Assembly: GCF_003732225.1 (NCBI RefSeq)
Contig: NZ_MOBJ01000007.1
Coordinates: forward strand, 124,001-188,000
Direction: 5' to 3'
Length of the DNA: 64,000 nucleotides
From: Pseudomonas brassicacearum
GTDB taxonomy: Bacteria > Pseudomonadota > Gammaproteobacteria > Pseudomonadales > Pseudomonadaceae
Shown: piece after piece, positions 11,953-24,891 of the stretch
How positions within the stretch are numbered: position 1 is the first letter of the stretch
Layout of the letters: every line of letters begins with the position of its first letter
The notes under the pieces: generated by a model
Told to the model about the DNA's origin: nothing
Databases searched by the model: none
The model's input: only the letters and a program-made list of their open reading frames with translations
Program-made: the position numbers and the translations under genes

Positions 11953-13166
11953 GCTTGAGAAACATCATCAAGCCGTACCCGTCGCCGATCATCACCGGGC
12001 GTGGTATCGACCTCGACTTCCCGATGCTCGCCGGTTGCCTGGCGTTGCTGGGGCTGGGGCTGGTCATGATCGCCTCGGCATCGACCGAAGTGGCGGCGGT
12101 GCAATCGGGCAGTGCCCTGTATTACATGATTCGTCACCTGATTTACGTCGTGCTCGGCTTGGGTGCCTGCATCGTCACCATGATGATCCCGATCGCCACC
12201 TGGCAACGCCTGGGCTGGCTGATGCTGATCGGCGCGTTCGGTTTGCTGGTGATGGTGATCGTCCCAGGGATCGGCCGTGAGGTGAACGGTTCGATGCGCT
12301 GGATCGGTTTCAGTTTCTTCAACGTTCAGCCCTCCGAGATTGCCAAGGTGTTTGTGGTGATCTACCTCGCCGGTTATCTGGTGCGTCGGCAGAAAGAAGT
12401 TCGCGAGAGCTGGATGGGCTTCTTCAAGCCGTTCATCGTGTTGCTGCCAATGGCCGGTCTGCTGCTGATGGAGCCGGACTTCGGCGCCACCGTCGTGATG
12501 ATGGCGGCGGCTGCGGCGATGCTGTTCCTGGGCGGGGTCGGGCTGTTCCGTTTTTCCTTGATGGTTGTCCTGGCTGTCGGGGCGGTGGTGTTGTTGATTC
12601 AAGTGCAGCCGTATCGAATGGCGCGCCTGACCAACTTTGCGGATCCATGGGCCGACCAGTTCGGCGCCGGCTATCAGTTGTCTCAAGCATTGATCGCCTT
12701 CGGTCGCGGCGAATGGCTGGGCGTTGGTCTGGGCAACAGCGTGCAGAAACAGTTCTACCTGCCGGAAGCCCACACTGACTTCGTGTTCTCGGTTCTGGCC
12801 GAAGAACTGGGTGCCGTGGGTTCCTTGTGCACGGTCGCACTGTTCGTCTTTGTCTGTATTCGTGGCATGTACATCGGTTTGTGGGCAGAAAAGGCCAAAC
12901 AATTCTTCGCCGCTTACGTCGCCTACGGCCTGTCGTTCCTGTGGATTGGCCAGTTCCTGATCAACATCGGGGTGAACGTCGGCCTGCTGCCGACCAAGGG
13001 CCTGACCTTGCCGTTCCTCAGTTACGGCGGTAGTTCGTTGGTGATCTGCTGCGCCTGTCTTGGCTTGCTGTTGCGCATCGAATGGGAGAGTCGAACCCAC
13101 TTGGGCAGCGAAGAGATGGAATTCAGCGAGAGCGACTTCGCCGAGGAGCCGACCCATGGGCGCTAA
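11949..13166 (+). CDS. ftsW: Septal peptidoglycan polymerase FtsW
   Basis: SEDS-family glycosyltransferase that polymerises lipid II at the septum with FtsI. The 405 residues have about ten membrane segments. Family signatures are GREVNGSMRWIGFSFFNVQPSE in two adjacent pieces, EAHTDFVFSVLAEELG and the C-terminal LPFLSYGGSSLV. The start is ATG at 11949, overlapping the murD stop by four bases; in-frame codons further upstream lie inside murD. It overlaps murG by 11 bases. Confidence 0.96.
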   Translation: MSLRNIIKPYPSPIITGRGIDLDFPMLAGCLALLGLGLVMIASASTEVAAVQSGSALYYMIRHLIYVVLGLGACIVTMMIPIATWQRLGWLMLIGAFGLLVMVIVPGIGREVNGSMRWIGFSFFNVQPSEIAKVFVVIYLAGYLVRRQKEVRESWMGFFKPFIVLLPMAGLLLMEPDFGATVVMMAAAAAMLFLGGVGLFRFSLMVVLAVGAVVLLIQVQPYRMARLTNFADPWADQFGAGYQLSQALIAFGRGEWLGVGLGNSVQKQFYLPEAHTDFVFSVLAEELGAVGSLCTVALFVFVCIRGMYIGLWAEKAKQFFAAYVAYGLSFLWIGQFLINIGVNVGLLPTKGLTLPFLSYGGSSLVICCACLGLLLRIEWESRTHLGSEEMEFSESDFAEEPTHGR

Positions 13167-14218
13167 CGTGCTGATCATGGCGGGCGGCACCGGCGGCCAC
13201 GTGTTCCCGGCGCTGGCTTGCGCTCGCGAGTTTCAGGCGCGCGGTTACACCGTGCACTGGCTCGGGACGCCACGCGGGATCGAAAACGAACTGGTCCCGA
13301 ATGCCGGCCTGCCGTTGCACTTGATCAACGTCAGCGGCCTGCGTGGCAAGAGCAAGCTGTCGTTGCTCAAGGCACCTTTTGTATTGCTCAAGGCGATCTG
13401 GCAGGCACGTGCGGTCATTCGTCAGCTGAAACCGGTCTGCGTACTGGGCTTTGGCGGATATGTCACCGGCCCTGGTGGTGTAGCGGCCAGATTGGCCGGT
13501 GTGCCGGTCATCGTTCATGAACAGAACGCCGTCGCCGGTACCGCCAATCGGTTGCTGGTGCCGTTGGCCGCGCGAGTCTGCGAAGCTTTCCCGGACACCT
13601 TTGCTGCCAGTGGCAGCCGGCGCACTACCGGTAACCCGGTGCGCACCGAGTTGTTCCTCGAGACACCGCGTTCAGCCCTGGCTGGACGCAAAGCGCGTTT
13701 GCTGATCCTGGGCGGAAGCCTGGGCGCAGAACCGTTGAACAAATTGCTGCCTGAAGCCCTGTCGCTGGTTCCTGCTGAACTGCGCCCGGAAGTGTTTCAT
13801 CAGGCCGGCAAAAACCACGATGAAGTGACTGCCGAGCGCTATCGCACTGCCGGTGTCGAGGCGCAAGTGCAGCCTTTCATCAAAGACATGGCCCAAGCCT
13901 ATGGCTGGGCCGACCTGGTGGTCTGTCGCGCGGGCGCGCTGACTGTCAGTGAGCTGGCTGCTGCCGGTCTGCCCTCGATGCTGGTGCCTTTGCCCCACGC
14001 TATCGACGATCACCAGACCCGCAATGCCGAATATTTGGCTCGTGAAGGCGCTGCCTTCCTGATGCCGCAAAGAACGACTGGCGCAGCGGATCTCGCTGCA
14101 CGCCTGACAGAGGTCTTGATGCAACCGCAACGACTCAACGACATGGCTGGCGCCGCTCGTCGCCTGGCCAAACCTGATGCAACCCGCAACGTAGTCGATA
14201 TCTGCCTGGAGGTGGTTC

Positions 14219-14226
<8 letters not shown>
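13156..14226 (+). CDS. murG: UDP-GlcNAc:lipid I GlcNAc-transferase MurG
   Basis: Peripheral inner-membrane GT28 glycosyltransferase that converts lipid I to lipid II. The 356-residue protein begins [20 protein letters not shown], with the glycine-rich loop at residues 10-15. It has [25 protein letters not shown], the second glycine-rich [11 protein letters not shown] and the sugar-nucleotide-binding [17 protein letters not shown]. The start ATG at 13156 lies within the end of ftsW. The stop overlaps the murC start by eight bases. Confidence 0.97.
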
Positions 14227-16656
<2,430 letters not shown>

Positions 16657-16660
16657 GTCC

Positions 16661-17527
16661 ATGCAAGGCGCCCAGCTACGTCATCAGCCACCCGCACCCG
16701 GCCGCAAGCCGGTGCCGCGGGGTGCCAGCCGAATGGTGGCCAAAGAGCCGATGTCGGTGCGCCTGCCGAAAGCCAATTTTGGTTTTCTCAAAGCCTTGTT
16801 CTGGCCCGTGCTGCTGGTTGCGTTGGGGTTCGGTACTTACGAAGGTGCACAGCGCTTGCTGCCGTACGCCGACCGGCCGATCACCAAGATCAACGTGCAG
16901 GGCGATTTGAGTTACATCAGCCAGCAAGCGGTGCAGCAGCGGATCGCCCCGTACGTGGCGGCGAGCTTCTTCACCATCGACCTGGCGAGCATGCGTACCG
17001 AGCTGGAACAGATGCCATGGATTGCACACGCCGAAGTGCGTCGCGTCTGGCCTGACCAGGTGGTGATTCGCCTGGAAGAGCAACTGCCCGTGGCCCGTTG
17101 GGGTGACGAAGCGCTGCTGAACAACCAGGGGCAGGCGTTTACGCCGCGTGAATTGGCCAACTACGAACATTTGCCACAGTTGTTCGGCCCACAGCGGGCT
17201 CAGCAGCAAGTGATGCAGCAGTATCAGGTGTTGAGCCAGATGTTACGGCCATTGGGCTTCTCGATTGCCCGGCTGGAATTGCGTGAACGCGGCAGCTGGT
17301 TTTTGACCACTGGCGCGGGTAGCGCGGGCCCTGGGATCGAGTTGTTGCTGGGACGCGATCACCTGGTGGAAAAGATGCGCCGCTTCATTGCCATCTACGA
17401 CAAGACGCTTAAAGAACAGATTACGAACATTGCGCGCATCGACCTGCGTTATGCCAACGGCCTCGCCGTCGGCTGGCGGGAACCTGCAGCGCCCACGACG
17501 GCCCAACCCGCCGTCGCGAAGAATTGA
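16661..17527 (+). CDS. ftsQ: Cell division protein FtsQ
   Basis: Bitopic divisome protein that scaffolds FtsB and FtsL. The 288 residues comprise a basic proline-rich cytoplasmic tail, a membrane segment ([15 protein letters not shown], about residues 46-60), a POTRA domain beginning [14 protein letters not shown], and the beta domain with [21 protein letters not shown] at 16661 is chosen because it lies just after the ddlB stop; an in-frame start at 16613 would sit inside ddlB. It leads into ftsA after 14 bases. Confidence 0.94.
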   Translation: MQGAQLRHQPPAPGRKPVPRGASRMVAKEPMSVRLPKANFGFLKALFWPVLLVALGFGTYEGAQRLLPYADRPITKINVQGDLSYISQQAVQQRIAPYVAASFFTIDLASMRTELEQMPWIAHAEVRRVWPDQVVIRLEEQLPVARWGDEALLNNQGQAFTPRELANYEHLPQLFGPQRAQQQVMQQYQVLSQMLRPLGFSIARLELRERGSWFLTTGAGSAGPGIELLLGRDHLVEKMRRFIAIYDKTLKEQITNIARIDLRYANGLAVGWREPAAPTTAQPAVAKN

Positions 17528-17541
17528 GAAGAGGCAGGACC

Positions 17542-18804
17542 ATGGCAAACGTGCAAAGCGGCAAAATGATCGTCGGTCTGGATATCGGTACCTCCAAGGT
17601 GGTGGCGCTGGTAGGCGAGGTCGCGGCCGATGGCCAACTGGAAATCGTCGGTATCGGTACTCACCCCTCCCGCGGCCTGAAGAAGGGCGTGGTGGTGAAT
17701 ATCGAATCCACCGTGCAGTCCATTCAGCGCGCGATCGAAGAAGCGCAACTGATGGCCGGTTGCCGGATTCACTCGGCGTTCGTCGGCGTGGCCGGCAATC
17801 ACATTCGCAGCCTGAACTCCCACGGCATCGTGGCGATTCGTGATCGCGAAGTCAGCTCGGCCGACCTTGAGCGCGTGCTCGATGCCGCCCAGGCCGTGGC
17901 CATTCCAGCGGATCAGCGTGTTCTGCACACGCTGCCGCAGGATTACGTGATCGATAACCAGGAGGGCGTGCGTGAGCCTCTGGGCATGTCCGGCGTACGT
18001 CTGGAAGCCAAGGTCCACGTGGTCACCTGCGCGGTGAACGCGGCGCAGAACATTGAAAAATGCGTGCGTCGTTGCGGTCTGGAAATCGACGACATCATTC
18101 TCGAGCAGCTCGCTTCCGCGTACTCGGTGCTGACCGATGACGAGAAAGAGCTGGGCGTGTGCCTGGTGGACATCGGTGGCGGTACCACCGACATCGCGAT
18201 CTTCACCGAAGGCGCGATTCGTCATACCGCGGTGATCCCGATTGCCGGTGATCAGGTGACCAACGACATCGCCATGGCGTTGCGCACTCCGACCCAGTAC
18301 GCCGAAGAAATCAAGATTCGCTACGCCTGTGCCCTGGCCAAGCTGGCCGGTGCCGGTGAAACCATCAAGGTCCCAAGTGTCGGTGACCGTCCGCCACGCG
18401 AGCTGTCCCGTCAGGCCCTGGCTGAAGTGGTCGAGCCGCGTTACGACGAGCTGTTCACGTTGATCCAGGCCGAGCTGCGTCGCAGCGGCTACGAAGACCT
18501 GATCCCGGCCGGCATCGTGCTGACCGGCGGCACCTCGAAGATGGAAGGCGCGGTCGAGCTGGCCGAAGAGATTTTCCACATGCCGGTTCGCCTGGGCGTG
18601 CCGCATGGCGTCAGGGGTCTGGACGACGTAGTACGCAACCCGATTTATTCCACCGGTGTTGGTTTGCTGATGTATGGCCTGCAAAAGCAGTCCGACGGCA
18701 TTTCCTTCTCCGGGATCAGCAGCAGTCGCGATAGCTACAACAACGACGAGGCCAAGAGCCCGTTGATCGATCGCATCAAAAGCTGGGTCCAGGGCAATTT
18801 TTAA
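17542..18804 (+). CDS. ftsA: Cell division protein FtsA
   Basis: Actin-like ATPase that tethers FtsZ to the inner membrane. The 420-residue protein has the phosphate-1 loop GLDIGTSKVVALVGEV, the inserted 1C subdomain, phosphate-2 DIGGGTTDIAIF, the adenosine motif VLTGGTSKMEG and a C-terminal amphipathic helix (LIDRIKSWVQGNF) that serves as the membrane-targeting sequence. The start ATG at 17542 follows AGAGGCAGGACC; an in-frame start at 17524 would add six residues. Confidence 0.97.
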   Translation: MANVQSGKMIVGLDIGTSKVVALVGEVAADGQLEIVGIGTHPSRGLKKGVVVNIESTVQSIQRAIEEAQLMAGCRIHSAFVGVAGNHIRSLNSHGIVAIRDREVSSADLERVLDAAQAVAIPADQRVLHTLPQDYVIDNQEGVREPLGMSGVRLEAKVHVVTCAVNAAQNIEKCVRRCGLEIDDIILEQLASAYSVLTDDEKELGVCLVDIGGGTTDIAIFTEGAIRHTAVIPIAGDQVTNDIAMALRTPTQYAEEIKIRYACALAKLAGAGETIKVPSVGDRPPRELSRQALAEVVEPRYDELFTLIQAELRRSGYEDLIPAGIVLTGGTSKMEGAVELAEEIFHMPVRLGVPHGVRGLDDVVRNPIYSTGVGLLMYGLQKQSDGISFSGISSSRDSYNNDEAKSPLIDRIKSWVQGNF

Positions 18805-18878
18805 AGATTTACCGCAACACCGTTGTATGCAGTAGGCGCAGTAGGCGAAAAAAACTAGAGAATGTAAGGAGAGGGAAA

Positions 18879-20069
18879 ATGTTCGAACTCGTAGACAACA
18901 TCCCCGCAAGCCCGGTTATTAAAGTTATCGGTGTTGGCGGTGGCGGCGGCAACGCTGTAAATCACATGGTCAAGAGCAACATTGAAGGCGTTGAGTTCAT
19001 CTGCGCCAACACTGATGCCCAGGCGCTGAAAAGCATCGGCGCGCGGACCATCCTGCAACTGGGCACCGGCGTGACCAAAGGTCTGGGTGCTGGCGCGAAC
19101 CCTGAGGTCGGTCGTCAGGCCGCTCTGGAAGACCGCGAGCGCATCGCCGAAGTGCTGCAAGGCACAAACATGGTGTTCATCACCACTGGCATGGGCGGCG
19201 GTACCGGTACCGGTGCTGCGCCGATCATTGCTGAAGTGGCCAAGGAAATGGGGATCCTCACCGTTGCGGTGGTGACCCGTCCGTTCCCGTTCGAAGGCCG
19301 CAAGCGTATGCAGATCGCCGACGAAGGTATCCGTCTGCTGTCTGAAAGCGTCGACTCGTTGATCACCATTCCCAACGAGAAGCTGCTGACCATCCTCGGT
19401 AAAGATGCCAGCCTGCTGTCGGCTTTCGCCAAGGCTGATGACGTTCTGGCCGGTGCCGTTCGCGGTATCTCCGACATCATCAAGCGTCCGGGCATGATCA
19501 ACGTCGACTTCGCCGACGTCCGTACCGTGATGAGCGAAATGGGCATGGCGATGATGGGCACTGGCTGCGCCAGTGGTCCTAACCGTGCGCGTGAAGCGAC
19601 CGAAGCGGCGATCCGCAACCCGCTGCTCGAAGACGTGAACCTGCAAGGTGCACGCGGTATTCTGGTGAACATCACCGCCGGTCCTGACCTATCCTTGGGT
19701 GAGTACTCCGACGTGGGTAGCATCATCGAAGCGTTCGCTTCCGAGCACGCCATGGTCAAGGTCGGTACCGTTATCGATCCGGACATGCGCGACGAGCTGC
19801 ACGTGACCGTGGTTGCCACAGGTTTAGGCGCAAAAATCGAGAAGCCGGTGAAGGTCATCGACAATACCGTTCACACCTCCATGGCTTCTCAGTCGCAACC
19901 GGCACCCGCTCGTCAGGAACAGCCTGCGGTGAACTACCGTGATCTGGACCGTCCGACTGTCATGCGCAACCAGGCTCAGGCCGGTGCTGCGACTGCCGCG
20001 AAGATGAATCCGCAAGACGATCTGGACTACCTGGACATCCCGGCATTCCTGCGTCGTCAGGCCGATTGA
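18879..20069 (+). CDS. ftsZ: Cell division GTPase FtsZ
   Basis: Tubulin-like GTPase that forms the Z ring. The 396-residue protein has GVGGGGGNAVNHM, the tubulin signature GGGTGTGAAP, NVDFADVRTVMSEMG, and the conserved C-terminal peptide DYLDIPAFLRRQAD that binds FtsA and ZipA. A strong ribosome-binding site AAGGAGAGGG precedes the ATG. The 74-base gap after ftsA contains a short direct repeat (GCAGTAGGC twice, ending near 18847) but no terminator, so ftsZ can be read from upstream as well as from any local promoter. Confidence 0.98.
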   Translation: MFELVDNIPASPVIKVIGVGGGGGNAVNHMVKSNIEGVEFICANTDAQALKSIGARTILQLGTGVTKGLGAGANPEVGRQAALEDRERIAEVLQGTNMVFITTGMGGGTGTGAAPIIAEVAKEMGILTVAVVTRPFPFEGRKRMQIADEGIRLLSESVDSLITIPNEKLLTILGKDASLLSAFAKADDVLAGAVRGISDIIKRPGMINVDFADVRTVMSEMGMAMMGTGCASGPNRAREATEAAIRNPLLEDVNLQGARGILVNITAGPDLSLGEYSDVGSIIEAFASEHAMVKVGTVIDPDMRDELHVTVVATGLGAKIEKPVKVIDNTVHTSMASQSQPAPARQEQPAVNYRDLDRPTVMRNQAQAGAATAAKMNPQDDLDYLDIPAFLRRQAD

Positions 20070-20100
20070 TGGAATGTATCAGGGCTATGAAGTTGATTGG

Positions 20101-20129
20101 TGTTCAGCAAAGGTCTGGTCTGCTATTAT
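20101..20129 (+). promoter_or_regulatory. Possible promoter upstream of lpxC
   Basis: TATTAT at 20124-20129 is a good -10 element. TGTTCA at 20101-20106 is a weak -35 with a 17-base spacer. It lies in the 112-base gap between ftsZ and lpxC, where a separate lpxC promoter would be expected. Confidence 0.4.
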
Positions 20130-20145
20130 CGCCAGCCTTTGTTGA

Positions 20146-21093
<948 letters not shown>

Positions 21094-21115
21094 GCAAAAA
21101 CCTCTCTAGTTTTTA

Positions 21116-21143
21116 AAGGCTGCCTTCGGGTGGCCTTTTTTTA
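21116..21143 (+). terminator. Intrinsic terminator after lpxC
   Basis: AAGGCTGCC-TTCG-GGTGGCCTT forms a nine-pair stem with two G-U pairs and a UUCG loop, followed by a T-run. This is the first convincing terminator after the mraZ promoter, about 18 kb upstream. Confidence 0.85.
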
Positions 21144-21218
21144 TGCCCGTGGTTTTGTGGTGACACCATTGCTTGCACCAAACCGCGTAGGAGCTGCCGC
21201 AGGCGAAGAGGGCGCAGT

Positions 21219-22727
21219 CTATTCCTGGGCGCTGACCACCCGGTTACGCCCACGGTGCTTGGCCTGATACAGCGCTTTGTCGGCAGCGTACATCAAGTTT
21301 TCCAGGCTTTCGCCCGGTTGCCCTGTCGAGGTGCTGAGGCCGATGCTGACGGTGACCGGTGACGTGTCGCCTTCGAACGGCGGCAGTTGTTCGACTGCCG
21401 CCCGGATATTTTCGGCAATCTGCAGTGCACCGGCGGTGTCAGTCTCGGCCAGCACTACGGAAAACTCCTCACCGCCATACCGCGCAACGAGATCGGACGG
21501 ACGATGAATGTTTTCGCTGATGACCCTGGCAAGCACGCGCAACGCCGCGTCACCACCTTGATGACCGTGACGGTCGTTGAACGACTTGAAATGATCGGCG
21601 TCGATCATCAACACCGACAGCGGCTTGCCCGAGCGCTGGGCGCGGGACCATTCGCGGTTCAGGGCCTGGTCGAGCGTTCGGCGGTTAGCCACACCCGTGA
21701 GAGCGTCGATAGCGGCCTGTTGCGCCAGTTCCTGCTCGGCGTGACGGCGCAGGCGCAATTCGCGGCAGAGCAGTAAGGTCAACCACATCAGCCCAATACA
21801 CAACACGCCGGTGGCGCCACTGATAACGTATGCAGTGCGTTTCCAGCTGGCGAAGACTTCGTCCAGGGAGAGCGCGACGATGACCGTCAACGGCAGGTTA
21901 CCGACGCGCGAGAAGGTGTACAGACGGTCCTGGTGATCCATGCTCGAGACGCTGACGAAGCTGCCACTGCCTTTACGCATGATGCGTATGACGTTGGGCC
22001 GACTGCCGAAGCTCTTGCCAATGCTGTCGTCCGTCAGCATGGGCTTCTGCGCCAGCAGAATACCGTCCTTGTCGAGCACGTTGAGGGTGCTGTCGGCGCC
22101 GATGTTCAAGCTGTTGAACAGTTCGTCGAAGTACGCCAGGCGCATCGAGGCGACGGCAACGCCGAGAAACTCCCCGGAGGGAGACGAGATGCGCCGGCTG
22201 AAGCTGATGCGCCACTGCTCGCTGTCGGCGCAGTCGCAACGGGGTTTGAACGGGCGACTGATAAACATCCCGGTGTCCTTGTTTAAAACGTGGGCCAGGA
22301 AGTAGTCGCGGTCAGCAAAATTGCCCGGTTTGGGCTGAATCAGCGACGAATCGGCGATCACCTCGCCCTGCTTGTCGAGCAACAGGATGTCGCCCTTGAA
22401 ACGTGCGGTGCTGGATCGGTCAAACAGCACCAGGTGACGGATCTGAGCGGAAACCTTTTGCAGATCGTCGCGTTGGGCGGCAGCAATCAAGCCTTGCAGT
22501 GACAGGTCATAGAGTTCGACGTTGCGCAGCACATCGGCGTCGATCAGTTGCACGATGTTGGTCGCACCGCGCGTGGCCGCCTGCATGGCGTTGGCGCGTT
22601 CGCGGATCAGCAGGAAGGTGACGATGGCGATGATCGCGATGACAGTCAGCGAACTGCCGAGAATCAGCATGAGTTCCGGTCGGCGGGTAGTGCCCGTTAT
22701 GTGGTGGGGCGTACGGCTTGCACTCAT
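21219..22727 (-). CDS. Membrane diguanylate cyclase with extracytoplasmic sensor domain
   Basis: Expected to make cyclic di-GMP from two GTP in response to a periplasmic signal. The 502 residues comprise a membrane segment (residues about 20-42), a roughly 240-residue periplasmic dCache-like domain (FADRDYFLAHV, then ISRPF and SFSRRI), a second membrane segment near 300-320, and a GGDEF domain. The active-site motif is GGEEF, preceded by RPSD exactly five residues upstream, the position of the inhibitory I-site, so feedback inhibition by c-di-GMP is likely. It is transcribed towards lpxC and has no obvious partner gene. Confidence 0.9.
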   Translation of the reverse strand: MSASRTPHHITGTTRRPELMLILGSSLTVIAIIAIVTFLLIRERANAMQAATRGATNIVQLIDADVLRNVELYDLSLQGLIAAAQRDDLQKVSAQIRHLVLFDRSSTARFKGDILLLDKQGEVIADSSLIQPKPGNFADRDYFLAHVLNKDTGMFISRPFKPRCDCADSEQWRISFSRRISSPSGEFLGVAVASMRLAYFDELFNSLNIGADSTLNVLDKDGILLAQKPMLTDDSIGKSFGSRPNVIRIMRKGSGSFVSVSSMDHQDRLYTFSRVGNLPLTVIVALSLDEVFASWKRTAYVISGATGVLCIGLMWLTLLLCRELRLRRHAEQELAQQAAIDALTGVANRRTLDQALNREWSRAQRSGKPLSVLMIDADHFKSFNDRHGHQGGDAALRVLARVISENIHRPSDLVARYGGEEFSVVLAETDTAGALQIAENIRAAVEQLPPFEGDTSPVTVSIGLSTSTGQPGESLENLMYAADKALYQAKHRGRNRVVSAQE

Positions 22728-22836
22728 GGTTCTGATTTCTGCAGGGGGACTTCATCAGCGTAGTTCCCGAACGGGTCGGGCAGCGTTGCAGATATCAGTA
22801 CATTTATCGTTTCAGCTGCATGTATAAATCCCGGGC

Positions 22837-22870
22837 ATAAAAAAGGCCAGCAGAAGGTGCTGGCCTTTTT
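22837..22870. terminator. Bidirectional terminator after the porin gene
   Basis: AAAAAGGCCAGCA-gaagg-TGCTGGCCTTTTT is a perfect stem with A-run and T-run on its two sides. It lies just past the stop of the porin gene (minus strand) and would also stop plus-strand readthrough. Confidence 0.85.
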
Positions 22871-22881
22871 GCAGGTTTTTC

Positions 22882-24201
22882 TTAGAAAACGTTCAGTGGG
22901 TAGTCGATGATCATCCGGTATTCATCGGTGTCGGTATCCAGCGCGCCATAACCGTTGCCGCCACGGTTGGTGGCCCACTGCAGACGTACCGCCAGATCCT
23001 TGGCCGTACCACCCTGGACCACGTATTTGAGATCGATATCACGCTCCCAGTGTTTGGCGTTTTTGCCGTCTGCGTTGTAGAAGCTCGCGTAGCCACGGCT
23101 GTTCGGGTCGACCTTGCTCAAGTCCAGCGTGCCACGCGAATACGACACGGCAGAGGTCAGGCCCGGCACGCCGACACCGGCGAAGTCATAGGCGTACTTG
23201 AGTTTCCACGAGCGCTCGTTCGGGCCGTTGAAGTCCGAATACTGCTGCGAATTGTCGAGGAAGATGCTGTCGCCCTGGGAGATGTAGTCGAACGGTGTGT
23301 TGCCGTTCACACGCTGGTAGGCGGCGGTGACGCTGTGGCTGCCGACGCCCACGGTGAAGTGCAGGCTGTAGGTGTTGTTGTCGATTTTGCCGAGCAACGC
23401 GTCGCCAGTGTCCTGGGTGTGATAGTAGTGCAGGCCCGGGTTGAGGCTGACCAGTTCGTTGACCGCGTAGGTGTAGTCCAGGTCGTAGTAGTACTGGTTC
23501 CAGATGTCCTTGAGTTCGGACGCATAGAGGCTGCTGGTCAGGCCCGGCAGGCCGCTCCAGGCCACACCGGCCCAGTTCAGGTGCTGGCTTTTGTCGCCGT
23601 CCGCAAGCTTGCCGTAGGACGTATCGATGCGTTTGTGCCCGCTCTGGTTGTAAGGCTTGGTGAAGCTGGCCTGGCCGCCCTCGATCAACCAGCCGTCAAA
23701 GCTGTGGTTGGTCAGGCTGACACCGCGAAAGGTCTGCGGCAGCATGCGGCTCATGCCGCCGGCGATCACCGGGTTGTTCAGAAACAGGTCACCGGCTTTC
23801 AGCTCGGTGTCCAGGGCGCGCATTTTCAGGGTACCGCCACCGCTTGAAAACGAACCCGGTGCTTTGCCGTTGCCATCGCTGATCGGCAGGATGCTCGAGC
23901 CAGCGGTGCCGCCACCACCGTCGAGCTTGAGCCCGAGCATGGCGTTGGCATCCACGCCAAAACCGACCGTGCCCTGGGTGTAACCCGATTCGAAGATACC
24001 GAGGAAACCCTGGCCCCATTCGATATTGTCGTTGGTCTGCTGCTGACGATTGCGGTTCATGTAGTAGTTGCGGGCGTTGAGCTTGAGGCTGGAACCTTCA
24101 ACGAAACCGTCGCGGCTGGAATCGTCGGCGGCCTGGACACTTGCGCCCATCGTTGCGGCTATTGCAATGAATAATGGACTGAGTTTGAGGGTGATGCTCA
24201 C
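22882..24201 (-). CDS. OprD-family outer membrane porin
   Basis: Substrate-specific 18-strand outer-membrane channel of the OprD family. The 439-residue protein has a signal peptide ([23 protein letters not shown], cleaved before ADDSS), then the family pattern [49 protein letters not shown] and the C-terminal beta-signal ending in Phe. GTG at 24201 behind AAGGAGCTG is chosen because translation then begins at the signal peptide; a TTG at 24225 would put eight extra residues before it. The permeant cannot be assigned from sequence; neighbours give no catabolic clue. Confidence 0.9.
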   Translation of the reverse strand: MSITLKLSPLFIAIAATMGASVQAADDSSRDGFVEGSSLKLNARNYYMNRNRQQQTNDNIEWGQGFLGIFESGYTQGTVGFGVDANAMLGLKLDGGGGTAGSSILPISDGNGKAPGSFSSGGGTLKMRALDTELKAGDLFLNNPVIAGGMSRMLPQTFRGVSLTNHSFDGWLIEGGQASFTKPYNQSGHKRIDTSYGKLADGDKSQHLNWAGVAWSGLPGLTSSLYASELKDIWNQYYYDLDYTYAVNELVSLNPGLHYYHTQDTGDALLGKIDNNTYSLHFTVGVGSHSVTAAYQRVNGNTPFDYISQGDSIFLDNSQQYSDFNGPNERSWKLKYAYDFAGVGVPGLTSAVSYSRGTLDLSKVDPNSRGYASFYNADGKNAKHWERDIDLKYVVQGGTAKDLAVRLQWATNRGGNGYGALDTDTDEYRMIIDYPLNVF

Positions 24202-24303
24202 GTGAGATACAGCTCCTTGGGTCAATAACAGTAACTGTTATTTTTTAATAATCCGGGTGTTTCTTATTGGGTAATAACGAAGGAATGCCTGAAAAATACA
24301 CAA

Positions 24304-24332
24304 CGAAAAAAAGCCGCTGATAGCAGCGGCTT
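24304..24332 (-). terminator. Terminator of the small secreted protein gene
   Basis: Read on the minus strand, AAGCCGCTGCTATCAGCGGCTT is a perfect hairpin followed by a T-run. A second hairpin without a T-run (CTTCTCAAGGG paired with CCCTGAGAAG, 24341-24367) sits between it and the gene. Confidence 0.75.
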
Positions 24333-24396
24333 GAAGACAACTTCTCAAGGGAAAGAGCCCTGAGAAGTGTCGAGGGAAACTGGGGTGTGTTACCGA

Positions 24397-24621
24397 TCAG
24401 CTATCTTTTTCAACCTGTGGTTGAGCCTGGTTAGCCGATGTTTGCCGGGTTTGCGCGGGGGCTTGGGTTTTTGCGGTCAGTTCAGCCTGAGCCTTGTCGA
24501 AGGCTGCGGCGCGGGCAGCATTATGCGCGATAAATGCCGGCGATTCTTCAGCCATGGCGAACGGCGACAGGAACAAGGACGACAAAACGAAAGCGCTGGC
24601 AATACCCATACTGTTGGACAT
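24397..24621 (-). CDS. Small exported protein of unknown function
   Basis: 74 residues, with a signal peptide (MSNSMGIASAFVLSSLFLSPFAMA, cut before EESPAF) and a mature domain of about 50 residues that is rich in Ala and Gln (AHNAARAAAFDKAQAEL). There is no Cys and no recognisable domain. The start ATG at 24621 follows AAGAAGG at eight bases; longer in-frame starts up to 24729 precede no signal peptide. Small exported proteins next to CopRS-type regulators (such as PtrA of P. aeruginosa) are known, and a regulator pair of that class lies just upstream, but a link here is only a guess. The REPIN at 24732 separates the two. Confidence 0.65.
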   Translation of the reverse strand: MSNSMGIASAFVLSSLFLSPFAMAEESPAFIAHNAARAAAFDKAQAELTAKTQAPAQTRQTSANQAQPQVEKDS

Positions 24622-24731
24622 CTGGAAAACCTTCTTGCTTGGCAAGTGCTGTTTGGTGCGGCCAAAGTAAAGGTCTTGGGTGTTGGGAAAAAGAGCAGAT
24701 TGAATAAAGGACTGTTGCGATATAAACAACA

Positions 24732-24870
24732 GTAGGAGCTGCCGCAGGCTGCGATCTTTTGGCGCCTGTACGATCGCTGAAGATCAAAAGATCAAAAGAT
24801 CAAAAGATCAAAAGATCAAAAGATCAAAAGATCAAAAGATCAAAAGATCGCAGCCTGCGGCAGCTCCTAC
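24732..24870. repeat. REPIN whose loop holds eight tandem GATCAAAA copies
   Basis: An inverted pair of REP sequences (GTAGGAGCTGCCGCAGGCTG at 24732 and its exact complement ending at 24870) encloses GATCAAAA repeated eight times without error (24782-24845). The octamer matches the natural tail of the REP unit (GCGATCTTTTG), so it probably grew by slippage or unequal exchange from the REP end. Confidence 0.9.
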
Positions 24871-24891
24871 GGGGGGGGCATGATGCTGGAA

